Made by a program: the position numbers and the translations under genes. The notes under the pieces were generated by a model, which was not told the origin of the DNA, made no database searches, and was given only the letters and a program-made list of their open reading frames with translations. A DNA stretch of 64,000 nucleotides from JAKAGZ01 sp963772675. Its GTDB lineage: Bacteria > Bacteroidota > Ignavibacteria > Ignavibacteriales > Ignavibacteriaceae. The stretch's first letter is position 1, and each line of letters opens with the position of its first letter. Of this stretch, positions 28,601 to 35,381 are shown piece by piece. The stretch spans positions 682,001-746,000 of the forward strand of contig CAVYYF010000005.1 in assembly GCA_963772675.1 (NCBI GenBank), given 5' to 3'.

Positions 28601-28843
28601 ACTACAGCTATGGTGTTCGGAATGCTGCCGCTGGCACTTTCCACAGATTCCGGCTCCGAATGGAAAACAGGATTGGCCTGGGCAATTATCGGGGGATTGA
28701 TTAGCTCGATGTTTCTGACGCTTGTGGTTGTTCCGATAATGTACGTAAAGGTAGACCATTGGAAGGAAAGCTTCTCGGCATATATTCAGAGGAAACTGCA
28801 TAAGGAAGAGACGATGGGAAAGGAGCCTGGATTAGTTGAATAG
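25700..28843 (+). CDS. RND efflux transporter permease (AcrB-type, HAE-1-like)
   Basis: The 1047-residue protein has 12 membrane helices, two large periplasmic loops and the RND signature: MTITELSIKRPTLIVVIFSVLTLVG at the start, TLNLMTLLGLSLIVGILVDDSIVVLENI in TM4 with the two aspartates for proton transfer, and a second repeat LGIIMLIGLVGKNAILLVD. It exports hydrophobic or amphiphilic compounds with the adaptor and TolC genes upstream. It is followed by a strong terminator at 28872-28898. Confidence 0.94.
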   Translation: MTITELSIKRPTLIVVIFSVLTLVGLYSYTQLNYELLPKITPPVITVTTIYPGASPKEVETSVTKPIEDAISTLDEIDNVTSTSAEGVSFVVIQFNQVADVDIQLQNAQRKVNEIVSTLPTDVKTPTLSKFALDELPVIRMGATSNMPSTKFYQFIKDRIQPRLAKLPGVGQITLVGGDEREIKVNLSSEKLEAYGLSISQVTQIIKASNLDYPTGKIKNAKDQFIVRIAGKFKSVDAIRNLIIGKSRDGGDIRLSDVAEVEDGQKDYSTINRINGVTSVGIIVQKQTDANSVDVSKLVRSEVAKMQNDYKAENVKFDIAQDGSQFTIDAANGVKFDLMLAVILVAIVMLLFLHSVRNSFIVMMAIPASMISSFTMMLAFGFTLNLMTLLGLSLIVGILVDDSIVVLENIHHHLEKGEPRKVAALKGRNEIGFAALAITLVDVSVFVPLALTGGLIGNIIREYSIVVVTATLLSLFVSFTLTPLLASRIGKLEKLSKRTIIGKFSIWFEKKFKELIQRYLVLLKWSLNNRWKVLTAVFILFLASLTLAPLGFIGAEFMTQTDRGEFAVILEMPAGSSIDNTNFMTQKVEKYIYTLPEVKKTFITVGASTEGLVGQTSNNSSEIDVTLVPKEDRKKSTNAVGEEIKRFVNIVPGIKVRVNPIGIFGTANQTPIQLIVSGSNRADVEKGAKILADVTKKIPGTADVRLSTEEGKPETRIDIDRGKLATFGLNIAEVGAALRIALTGDDDSKFRDGENDYTILIALDDFDKSQISDIKHLTFKNPRGQLIELQQFANIYQTNGPTKLQRRNRIGAVTVYSQVIGRPTGSVGADIKKQVDKGIMPAGVEVSYQGDLKNQADSFGSLGLAMIAAIIFVYMVMVALYDSFIYPFVVLFSIPVAMVGAFLALALTLKSLNIFTILGIIMLIGLVGKNAILLVDRANQMRKEHGVSVFEALIEAGESRIRPIVMTTTAMVFGMLPLALSTDSGSEWKTGLAWAIIGGLISSMFLTLVVVPIMYVKVDHWKESFSAYIQRKLHKEETMGKEPGLVE

Positions 28844-28871
28844 AGATAAAATAAGATCCGATGTAAATATC

Positions 28872-28898
28872 AAAGGGCAGGAATTTCCTGCCCTTTTT
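28872..28898 (+). terminator. Intrinsic terminator of the RND operon
   Basis: Perfect 12-base arms AAAGGGCAGGAA (28872-28883) and TTCCTGCCCTTT (28885-28896) around one T, followed by TTATTTT. It lies 28 bases after the RND stop. Confidence 0.9.
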
Positions 28899-28911
28899 AT
28901 TTTAAAAACAT

Positions 28912-29075
28912 ATAACGACGTTGCGGCTAAGGCGCAGCCCAGAACAGCAATGTCACTTAAAAAGTCAATTTCTTAGTATGATTACCTTGGATAAGTTAGC
29001 CAATACGGAAAGACCAGCATTAAAATTTCTAAATTGTCGTGTGTGTAAACACTTTCTACTTAGTCGGCTTGTTAG
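28912..29075 (-). other. attC-like imperfect palindrome, possible integron cassette recombination site
   Basis: Read on the minus strand, the stretch after the outer membrane gene stop starts with GAACTAACAAGCCGACTAAG and ends with GCCTTAGCCGCAACGTCGTTATATG. The two ends pair imperfectly over about 15 bases (TAAC, GC-G-CTAAG), and the 3' end has GTTATAT, close to the R' core GTTRRRY. This is the layout of an integron attC site following a single cassette gene. No integrase lies in the window and only one copy is seen, so this remains a candidate. Confidence 0.35.
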
Positions 29076-29086
29076 TTCGTTTTATT

Positions 29087-29644
29087 TTAATGAATAAAGT
29101 AACTAGCCCCAATACCTATTTGAAATAATTTACTGCTTAGTGCATATGGATTATTATCAGCCATCGGATAATCATGATTGTAGCTAATTGTACTGTAATT
29201 TATACTTGCTTCTATTGCAAAATTATCCGTCATAAATATATCAGCCCCCAATGTTATTTTTAACTCTTTTGTCGTACTCTTTGCTTCAGCAGGGTTCATA
29301 ATTTGTTTATTAAAAATATAACTTAGGCCAATAAATGGTTTTGTTCGGGACAAATCTAGGAAATATCGAACGGCAGGACCTAGTCCATAGATATCTGTCT
29401 TTAGATAATCATTAGATGTATGACTATAATTAATAGACAATGCAACATAGATATTATTTATTACAAAATATCCAAATTGAGGATTTACTAAGAACATATC
29501 GTCATTCGTTGACGCATTATTATAAGATTGACTTGAAAATGAGATATTACCATTTAGCGTATAAGTTCCTTTTCTTGTTGGTGACTGAGCCAAGGTTAAA
29601 TTTGATATAAATAACATGCTTATAATTATCATTGAAGGCTTCAT
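29087..29644 (-). CDS. Small outer membrane beta-barrel protein
   Basis: The 185-residue protein has a signal peptide (MKPSMIIISMLFISNLTLAQ) and alternating hydrophobic strands ending in ASYFIH. The pattern, with GNISFSSQSYNN, GYFVINNIYVALSINYS and GPAVRYFLDLSRTKPFIGLSYIF, fits an eight-stranded barrel of the OmpA/OmpW-like outer membrane family. Function is unknown. It ends next to an attC-like palindrome, so it could be a captured cassette gene; that is inference. The gap on its 5' side (29645-29829) shows nothing else. Confidence 0.75.
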   Translation of the reverse strand: MKPSMIIISMLFISNLTLAQSPTRKGTYTLNGNISFSSQSYNNASTNDDMFLVNPQFGYFVINNIYVALSINYSHTSNDYLKTDIYGLGPAVRYFLDLSRTKPFIGLSYIFNKQIMNPAEAKSTTKELKITLGADIFMTDNFAIEASINYSTISYNHDYPMADNNPYALSSKLFQIGIGASYFIH

Positions 29645-29829
29645 TTTACCCCGTTGTTTATTGATAAGAATTAGTATGATTTAATAATTGAATTTATAAA
29701 TACTTTACACGTAATATTATTTGCAATGAATATTTTAGAATACAATATATAAAGGGAAATTATTTCTGTTTGCCCGGCATGATCCCCATTTTTAACAAAA
29801 ATAGTTAAATTTTTAAAGAAAAGAAATTC

Positions 29830-30288
29830 TCAATCGACAGTTATACGGTTTGACAGTTCGTTAGTATCATCTGCTTTAATAGGGAAATGTGTACTGAGAA
29901 TTTTCCCCACTTCTTCAACTCCAAATATAAGCCCTTTGCAAAATTCACCATTTGAGAATTTTTGCTGTATCTCGTTTTTAATTTTATCCCAGGTTTCCTG
30001 CGTGACTTTCACATTTATTCCGCTGTCCGCAAGAATGTAAAATTTTCTGTCTTCCAGTAAAAGAAAAATTAGTATCCCGGTTTTATCTCTTGTGTTTGCA
30101 ACTCCCAGCTTAAAGAATTCTTTTTCTGCCATCTCTCTGAGGGATTTTCTTTTTTCGAGAAGGGATCTTTTTTCTTTTATGCTTACACAAATTTCACCAG
30201 CGGTGGTTTTCTCCATTTCCTTTATTTTACTGGAAATGCGCAGAAGTTCATCGTCGTTAACGAAGTGATATATTAGTCGATTTTCCAT
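29830..30288 (-). CDS. TPM domain protein (YgcG-like), without signal peptide
   Basis: The 152-residue protein shows a TPM-type fold: EMEKTTAGEICVSIKEKRS, then AEKEFFKLGVANTRDKTGILIFLLLEDRKFYILADSGI and a helix ending GLIFGVEEVGKIL. TPM domains are often secreted and have been linked to phosphatase activity in plants and to membrane quality control in bacteria. No signal peptide is visible, so it may be cytosolic. The sequence is short and stands alone. Confidence 0.7.
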   Translation of the reverse strand: MENRLIYHFVNDDELLRISSKIKEMEKTTAGEICVSIKEKRSLLEKRKSLREMAEKEFFKLGVANTRDKTGILIFLLLEDRKFYILADSGINVKVTQETWDKIKNEIQQKFSNGEFCKGLIFGVEEVGKILSTHFPIKADDTNELSNRITVD

Positions 30289-30371
30289 TCAGACAATTTA
30301 TTAATAGAAATAATAACTATTTAAATATAGTAATAATGTAGGGAAATTTTTAGTGGGGATAAAATAAGGTG

Positions 30372-30491
30372 GTGTCTCAATTTCAATTTGAAAATCAATA
30401 ATTGTGGTCATTCTGAATTTATTTCAGAATCTTTATTCTTTCAACAGATCCCGAAACAAGTTCGGGATGACATATTGTGAAATTGAGACAC
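30372..30491. mobile_element. MITE-like element: 14-base terminal inverted repeats enclosing a dispersed hairpin
   Basis: GTGTCTCAATTTCA (30372-30385) and TGAAATTGAGACAC (30478-30491) are exact inverted repeats about 120 bases apart end to end. Inside lies CCCGAAACAAGTTCGGG, the stem of a repeat also found in inverse orientation at 40079-40105. There is no transposase, and target duplications could not be confirmed. Non-autonomous transposon remnant or a structured repeat are both possible. Confidence 0.45.
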
Positions 30492-30503
30492 TATCCAAAA
30501 GAC

Positions 30504-30533
30504 AACCCGGTCTCTAATAAAGAGATCGGGGTT
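30504..30533 (-). terminator. Hairpin downstream of the SGGD-repeat lipoprotein gene
   Basis: Near-perfect arms AACCCGGTCTCT and AGAGATCGGGGTT pair around AATAA. On the minus strand it is 25 bases past the stop of the gene at 30558-31493, with several Ts downstream. It is a likely terminator for that gene. Confidence 0.55.
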
Positions 30534-30557
30534 AAAATTCATATGGAAATTGTTCTA

Positions 30558-31493
30558 TTAGTTCTTCAACACCTCAATATCCCCGCCAGATGTTCTTGCA
30601 ACCAATCTGTTTCCGCCGTTGTTAATATCAGCTTCAAATTTTGACGAAGTGATTTTAGAAATATTAGTTGTTTTCAAGTTGCAGCTAATACTGCCGCCGG
30701 AAGTTGATAGTTTTGCGCTGGCATTAAAATCATCAGGCAGCCTTAGTGTGATACTTCCACCGGAAGTTCCGATATCGATTCCTTTATTTTTTCCTTTGTA
30801 ATTTAGTGTTACATCTCCACCCGAGGTATGTGCATAAACTTTTGAATCCTGGCCTCTGAGAATAATATCGCCGCCGGAAGTTGAGGCTCTTAAATCTCCC
30901 TCAAAGTCTGTGCTCTTTACATCTCCCCCGGAAGTGCTGAGATCAGTGGTCCCTTTTGTGTTTGTTGTAGTAACATCACCGCCGGAAGTTGAAATTGTCA
31001 GGTTGCCGTTAATATCCATTACAGACACATCGCCCCCGGATGTTTTCATTCTTTGATCACCAGTGATTCCGGCCAACTTGATATCTCCGCCGCTTGATTT
31101 AATTTTTGTATTGAAGGTTGACGGAACGGTTATCTCAAATTTCATCCTTATACCGTTACCAAACCAGTTAAAGAAACTGTGAGGATGATCGGCGATGATT
31201 TCAACATATTCATCTGTGGCGTTAAACGAAAAATCCACTTTTCTTTCTGCTTTTGAGTTTCCTAAAATTTTAACATAAACCTGCGGTTTATCCCAGGTTC
31301 TGACTATTACATCCCCCGAGGCTGCGTCCAGTTTTAGTAATTTTCCCTCTGAAATGTTAAAAGTCTTTTCGTGCAAAACTTTGAGATTCTCATCTATTCT
31401 CTCCTTGGAATCTATTCGACATGCCTGCAATAACATTGATGAAGAGAATAGTAATAAAATTAAAATGCTCAGGGTCAGTGTGCTTTTTCTCAT
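30558..31493 (-). CDS. DUF4097 family beta-helix lipoprotein with tandem SGGDV/SGGDI repeats
   Basis: The 311-residue protein has a lipoprotein signal (LFSSSMLLQAC, Cys25). From about residue 100 the chain is a series of units with SGGD: KSSGGDIKLAG, KTSGGDVSVMD, STSGGDVTTTN, STSGGDVKSTD, STSGGDIILRG, HTSGGDVTLNY, GTSGGSITLRL and STSGGSISCN. This spacing of about 17-20 residues predicts a right-handed beta-helix, as in DUF4097 proteins. It is likely attached to the cell envelope. A specific role is unknown. Confidence 0.85.
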   Translation of the reverse strand: MRKSTLTLSILILLLFSSSMLLQACRIDSKERIDENLKVLHEKTFNISEGKLLKLDAASGDVIVRTWDKPQVYVKILGNSKAERKVDFSFNATDEYVEIIADHPHSFFNWFGNGIRMKFEITVPSTFNTKIKSSGGDIKLAGITGDQRMKTSGGDVSVMDINGNLTISTSGGDVTTTNTKGTTDLSTSGGDVKSTDFEGDLRASTSGGDIILRGQDSKVYAHTSGGDVTLNYKGKNKGIDIGTSGGSITLRLPDDFNASAKLSTSGGSISCNLKTTNISKITSSKFEADINNGGNRLVARTSGGDIEVLKN

Positions 31494-31734
31494 AATTCAC
31501 CTCTTTATTCTATCTTTTTAGACCTAATCGTTGCGAAAAGGTTACTACTAAATTCTACTGAAAACTGCATAAAAATGACATCTTATCAAAATTATTTAGG
31601 ATGCCAGGTGATCTTTGATGATAAACGATCTTTTGTTTTTGCGAACTTGAAGAAGTAAATTCATTTGATTGATTTCTGCCCTTCTGTGCAAGAACAATAG
31701 CTACAAAACAAATGAGAATCGGAATAGTCTATAA

Positions 31735-32667
31735 ATGAAAAATATTCCAGCCTCAAATTTAAAAGCTGTATTACTGGCAATACTGGTTACGTTTTTATGG
31801 TCGACTTCGTTTATAATCATTAAATGGGGATTGGCAGAAATTCCGCCGCTTACTTTTGCAGGACTTCGGTATTTCATAGCTTTTCTTTGCCTTCTACCTT
31901 TTGCATTTAAGAAAAAAAATATTTTAGAACTAAAAAAGCTCAATAGAAAAATAATCTTAAAACTTATTTTGTTGGGAATTTTGTTTTATTCTTTTACACA
32001 AGGAGCTCAATTTTTCGGGCTATATTATTTACCGGCGGTTACAGTAAGCCTTCTCCTAAATTTAACACCAATCATAGTAGCGGTTCTTGCAATTTTTATG
32101 ATTTCAGAAACTCCTACCATATTACAATGGATAGGAATGTTTTTATTTCTGGCAGGTATACTGCTTTATTTTTATCCAATACAGTTTTCGGAGAACCAAA
32201 CGCTGGGTTTTGTTATAATGATCATTGGTGTGCTTGCGAATGCTTTGTCGGCTATATTGGGGAGAGACATTAATCGCGGTGGAAAAATAACACCATATTT
32301 GGTTACTCTTATTAGTATGGGTGTGGGTTCAACTATACTTTTACTAGTCGGAATATTAACACAGGGACTACCGCTTCTTAGTATGAAAAATATTTTATAT
32401 CTTATATGGCTTGCGATTGTGAATACTGCCTTAGCATTTACGATCTGGAATTTTACACTGCGCACTCTCACAGCTATGGAATCGAGTGTAATTAATGGAA
32501 CAATGCTAGTTCAAATAGCTGTGCTCGCATTCTTTTTCCTTGGTGAGAGTATTTCGTTTAGGGAGGGTATTGGGCTTTTTTTAGCCGGCACCGGGGCTGT
32601 TATTGTGCAGTTAAAATTTAAGGAAAGAAATATGCAAAATGGATCATTTTTAACCCGGAGGCAGTAA
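31735..32667 (+). CDS. EamA/DMT-family transporter
   Basis: The 310-residue protein has ten membrane helices in two EamA repeats: FLWSTSFIIIKWGLAEIPPLTFAGLRYFIAFL in the first and TALAFTIWNFTLRTLTAMESSVINGTMLVQIAVLAFFFLGE in the second. The family exports amino acids or other metabolites; the substrate is unknown. The 241-base gap before it (31494-31734) holds no clear motif. It ends 147 bases before the cytochrome gene. Confidence 0.9.
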   Translation: MKNIPASNLKAVLLAILVTFLWSTSFIIIKWGLAEIPPLTFAGLRYFIAFLCLLPFAFKKKNILELKKLNRKIILKLILLGILFYSFTQGAQFFGLYYLPAVTVSLLLNLTPIIVAVLAIFMISETPTILQWIGMFLFLAGILLYFYPIQFSENQTLGFVIMIIGVLANALSAILGRDINRGGKITPYLVTLISMGVGSTILLLVGILTQGLPLLSMKNILYLIWLAIVNTALAFTIWNFTLRTLTAMESSVINGTMLVQIAVLAFFFLGESISFREGIGLFLAGTGAVIVQLKFKERNMQNGSFLTRRQ

Positions 32668-32814
32668 AATAAGGCCGGGTGCATAATTTCAAACCACTCA
32701 TCAAAAACCTGTAGTGGATTTTATTATTTAAATACAAATTAAACTTTGCTACTATTATTTTTGTTTAATAGTAAGGAAATTTACTTCAAAATATACTTAA
32801 CCGGAGGTAGCCAG

Positions 32815-33549
32815 ATGAAAAGATTAGTTGTGTTGTTCTTCATTTCAGTTTTTGCGTTTGCGATTACGGCCAATGCTCAAATGGCTGAAAAATTTAAGAA
32901 TTTAAAAGTCCTTCCGAAGGATATTACTAAAGATCAGCTTGATAAAATAATGGACAGTTTCACTGAAGGGCTTGGTGTGAACTGTGAATTTTGTCACGTT
33001 AGAAATGAAGATACAAATAAAATGCAGTTTGATCTTGATAAAAAGACGGCGAAGAGTAAAGCCAGGATAATGTTAACAATGACCATGGATATTAACAAAA
33101 AATATCTTTCCGAGCTTTCTCAATTTAGCGACAATATAGAACAGGTAAAATGTGTAACCTGTCATCGCGGAAACAAACAACCGAAAATGCTTGAAGATGT
33201 TTTATATAAAACAGTCCAAAAGGATGGGGTTGATTCCGCAATAACTACTTACCATAAATTGCACGATGAGTACTATGGCGGATTCACTTATGATTTTCGT
33301 GATCATACATTAGTTCAGCTTGTTCAAATGCTGGATAAAGATCAGAAGTATGACGATGCTTTGAAGTTTGCACAGTTAAATTTAGAAATGTATCCTAATT
33401 CCGGCGTTGCAACTTTTGGATTAGGGCAGGTATACGAGGCAAAAGGGGATAAAGAAAACGCAATAAAAACCTATAAAAAAGCAATCGAATTAATGCCCCG
33501 GGCTGCCAGGTTCCTGAATAGAAGGATTGAAAAACTTCAGGGGAAATAA
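32815..33549 (+). CDS. Exported di-haem c-type cytochrome with TPR tail
   Basis: The 244-residue protein starts at ATG 32815 after CCGGAGGTAG. A signal peptide ends near ANAQ. Two CxxCH haem sites are visible: CEFCH (57-61) and CVTCH (113-117). The C-terminal third has tetratricopeptide-like helices (LNLEMYPNSGVATFGLGQVYEAKGDKENAIKTYKKAIELMP). The N-terminal half resembles the cytochrome c subunit family of photosynthetic reaction centres, which is also widespread in non-phototrophs such as Acidobacteria. No photosynthesis genes are here, so a general electron-carrier role is more likely. An in-frame ATG at 32746 lies upstream but lacks a ribosome site. Confidence 0.87.
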   Translation: MKRLVVLFFISVFAFAITANAQMAEKFKNLKVLPKDITKDQLDKIMDSFTEGLGVNCEFCHVRNEDTNKMQFDLDKKTAKSKARIMLTMTMDINKKYLSELSQFSDNIEQVKCVTCHRGNKQPKMLEDVLYKTVQKDGVDSAITTYHKLHDEYYGGFTYDFRDHTLVQLVQMLDKDQKYDDALKFAQLNLEMYPNSGVATFGLGQVYEAKGDKENAIKTYKKAIELMPRAARFLNRRIEKLQGK

Positions 33550-33569
33550 TTAAATCTTAAAATAACGAA

Positions 33570-33608
33570 AATAACAATGTCATCTTCTTTTAAGATGACA
33601 TTGTTATT
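33570..33608. terminator. Strong 17-base-pair hairpin after the cytochrome gene
   Basis: Perfect arms, starting AATAACAATGTCATC at 33570 and ending GACATTGTTATT at 33608, surround a CTTTT loop, 20 bases past the cytochrome stop. It has only a weak T-rich tail, but the stem is strong enough to stop or stabilise the transcript. Confidence 0.65.
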
Positions 33609-33733
33609 AAGTTGACTTTTAACTTTTCGTTTGCCAAATTAACTATAGTCTTACACTCCAGTCTCTTACAGAATAATATTTTCACATATACTAGGTGAGT
33701 ATCTTATCATTCATTTAAAACCAGGAGGTACAA

Positions 33734-34297
33734 ATGGTGTCAATTGTTTCACTCTGGCTTCCAATCCTTCTCTCTGCTGTTGTTGTTTTTATCGTCAGCG
33801 CTATTGTTCATACGATGCTGGGTTATCACAATTCGGATTTCGGAAAATTGCCTGAACAGGATAAGTTCAGGGATGCGGTTCGCCCGCTTAATTTAGCGCC
33901 CGGTGATTATATGGTACCAAATTGCGACCCGAAGGAAAGGAGGGAAGAATCTTTTAAGACAAAATTAAAAGAAGGCCCGGTTGTAATGATGACAGTTCAT
34001 CCAAATCGCGAGTTTACTATGGGCGGAAGTTTAGTCCAGTGGTTTATATATTGTATAGTGGTCAGCATTTTTGCTGCATATATAGCCGGACACGCTTTAC
34101 CAGCAGGTGCAAATTATCTATCTGTATTTCGCTTTGCAGGTTGCACAGCTTTTGTCTCTTATTCATTGGGCGTCATTCAGCAATCAATATGGTTTAAGAC
34201 CAGTTGGAGTACAACTTTTAAAAATGTTTTTGATGGGTTAGTTTACGGTTTGCTAACTGCAGGAGTTTTCGGGTGGCTGTGGCCAGCTATGATGTAA
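33734..34297 (+). CDS. Conserved hypothetical membrane protein (187 aa)
   Basis: The start at 33734 is preceded by AGGAGGT, a strong ribosome site. It has an N-terminal membrane helix (LWLPILLSAVVVFIVSAIVHTML), a polar central part with DAVRPLNLAPGDYMVPNCDPKERRE, and three C-terminal helices (SLVQWFIYCIVVSIFAAYIAG, FAGCTAFVSYSLGVIQQSIW, GLVYGLLTAGVFGWLW). I do not recognise a characterised family. It lies close downstream of the cytochrome gene, but the hairpin at 33570-33608 separates them, so a functional link is unproven. Confidence 0.65.
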   Translation: MVSIVSLWLPILLSAVVVFIVSAIVHTMLGYHNSDFGKLPEQDKFRDAVRPLNLAPGDYMVPNCDPKERREESFKTKLKEGPVVMMTVHPNREFTMGGSLVQWFIYCIVVSIFAAYIAGHALPAGANYLSVFRFAGCTAFVSYSLGVIQQSIWFKTSWSTTFKNVFDGLVYGLLTAGVFGWLWPAMM

Positions 34298-34316
34298 ACA
34301 TTTTTGTATTCGGTAT

Positions 34317-34365
34317 TGTAGAGACACGCCATCTATCCAAAGTCGGACAAGAACGTGTCTCTACA
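34317..34365. repeat. TGTAGAGACACG inverted repeat (dispersed hairpin)
   Basis: Arms TGTAGAGACACG (34317-34328) and CGTGTCTCTACA (34354-34365) are perfect, with a 25-base centre. It lies 19 bases after the membrane protein stop. It is similar in style to the palindrome at 60821-60848 and may be a bidirectional terminator or a repeat. Confidence 0.5.
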
Positions 34366-34807
34366 GATTTAATTACTTGTTAGAAAATTAAAATTATTTG
34401 ATATTATCTCTCCACACTTGTGCTTGCCGGCTTTGAATCCCTTTTAATTACAAGTCCGGAATTATCTAATTCTTTAATACTTCTGCAAATTTATTTAGAT
34501 ATTTTATTGTAAGCCTAAAAGTTTTAAATATAATATTATTCGGAATAACAGTTAAGAAAAATATGATGAAAGTAATTTTAGCTTCATAGTCTATAAGTTA
34601 AGATTATTTGTGTGCCAATAACCGGAAATCAATGTATAAATCCACTCATGTAATAAACAACTCTTCGGGGGAACAAAGTATGTACTTTTAATAGTCTAAT
34701 AAGTATGTATTTGACAAGCAAGCATTTTGAGGGGAAACGCTCTTCGATGCATCATTTCCTGCTATAAAAGACAGGAAAATAGTTAATAATTCTAATAACC
34801 AGTTTAA
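34366..34807. other. Long intergenic stretch without a recognisable gene
   Basis: No open frame with family features lies here. There are two copies of AAGTATGTA (near 34676 and 34702), and an inverted repeat TTTCCTG...CAGGAAA (34766-34789), which may affect expression of the following gene. A TTGACA-like sequence occurs near 34711. Nothing more specific can be said. Confidence 0.4.
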
Positions 34808-34819
34808 TTGGGAGAAGTT

Positions 34820-35269
34820 ATGAAATCTTTTAAAATTTTATCTATTCTTTTTTTATCATTCTTTTTTATTTCCTCGACGTTTGCTGCGAATAAATTGTCA
34901 GATAAAGACAAGGCAGCGGTTAAGAAAACCATCCAGGAATTTGTGACTAATCTGGATAAGGGAAATGTAAATGGTGTAAAATCTACTATATCAGATAAAT
35001 CAACTTTTGTGCAGGTTAACGGGATTACAAATAAATCTACTCAATATACTTCTGATGACTATCTGAGCGCAATAAAAGATAGATCAATTGGTGGCTGGGA
35101 AAGACAACTTGAAATTATGGATGTAAATGCAGCAGGCAATACAGCTATGGCAAAAATTCAGACAAAAGATCCTAGGACGACTTCAACCGGTTTTGTTACC
35201 TTATTGAAAGAAAATAATAACTGGAAAATAATTAGCTGTACACTATTTATGGAGCTAAATCAGAAATAA
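34820..35269 (+). CDS. Exported NTF2-like (lumazine-binding/DUF4440-type) protein
   Basis: From ATG 34820 (after GGGAGAAGTT) the protein has a signal peptide (KILSILFLSFFFISSTFAA) and one NTF2-like domain of about 125 residues: AVKKTIQEFVTNLDKGNVNGVKSTISDKSTFVQVNG, and a C-terminal GFVTLLKENNNWKIISCTLFME, the strand pattern of the SnoaL/lumazine-binding family. It is a small exported protein with unknown ligand. A TTG at 34808 is a less likely start. A strong terminator follows. Confidence 0.78.
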   Translation: MKSFKILSILFLSFFFISSTFAANKLSDKDKAAVKKTIQEFVTNLDKGNVNGVKSTISDKSTFVQVNGITNKSTQYTSDDYLSAIKDRSIGGWERQLEIMDVNAAGNTAMAKIQTKDPRTTSTGFVTLLKENNNWKIISCTLFMELNQK

Positions 35270-35291
35270 CATAAGCCTTAGTCACATTATT

Positions 35292-35327
35292 ATGGTGCAG
35301 TTTTAACAGAGCTGCACCATTTTTTTT
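35292..35327 (+). terminator. Intrinsic terminator after the NTF2-like gene
   Basis: Arms ATGGTGCAG (35292-35300) and CTGCACCAT (35312-35320) pair, followed by a T8 run counting the last stem base. It lies 22 bases after the stop codon. Confidence 0.9.
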
Positions 35328-35381
35328 GTTATGCAATAATTATTTACTCACTACCAAATTAAATAATTGTAACTCATAAAA

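Noticed and set aside
30558..31493. Regular repeat pattern that might be a CRISPR array or tandem DNA repeat
   Set aside because: The repeat is in the protein (SGGD units) with varied DNA between copies, in one long coding frame; there are no equal spacers and no cas genes.
32815..33549. Evidence for phototrophy from the reaction-centre-type cytochrome
   Set aside because: This cytochrome family is also found in non-phototrophs, and no reaction-centre, chlorosome or chlorophyll synthesis genes are in the window.
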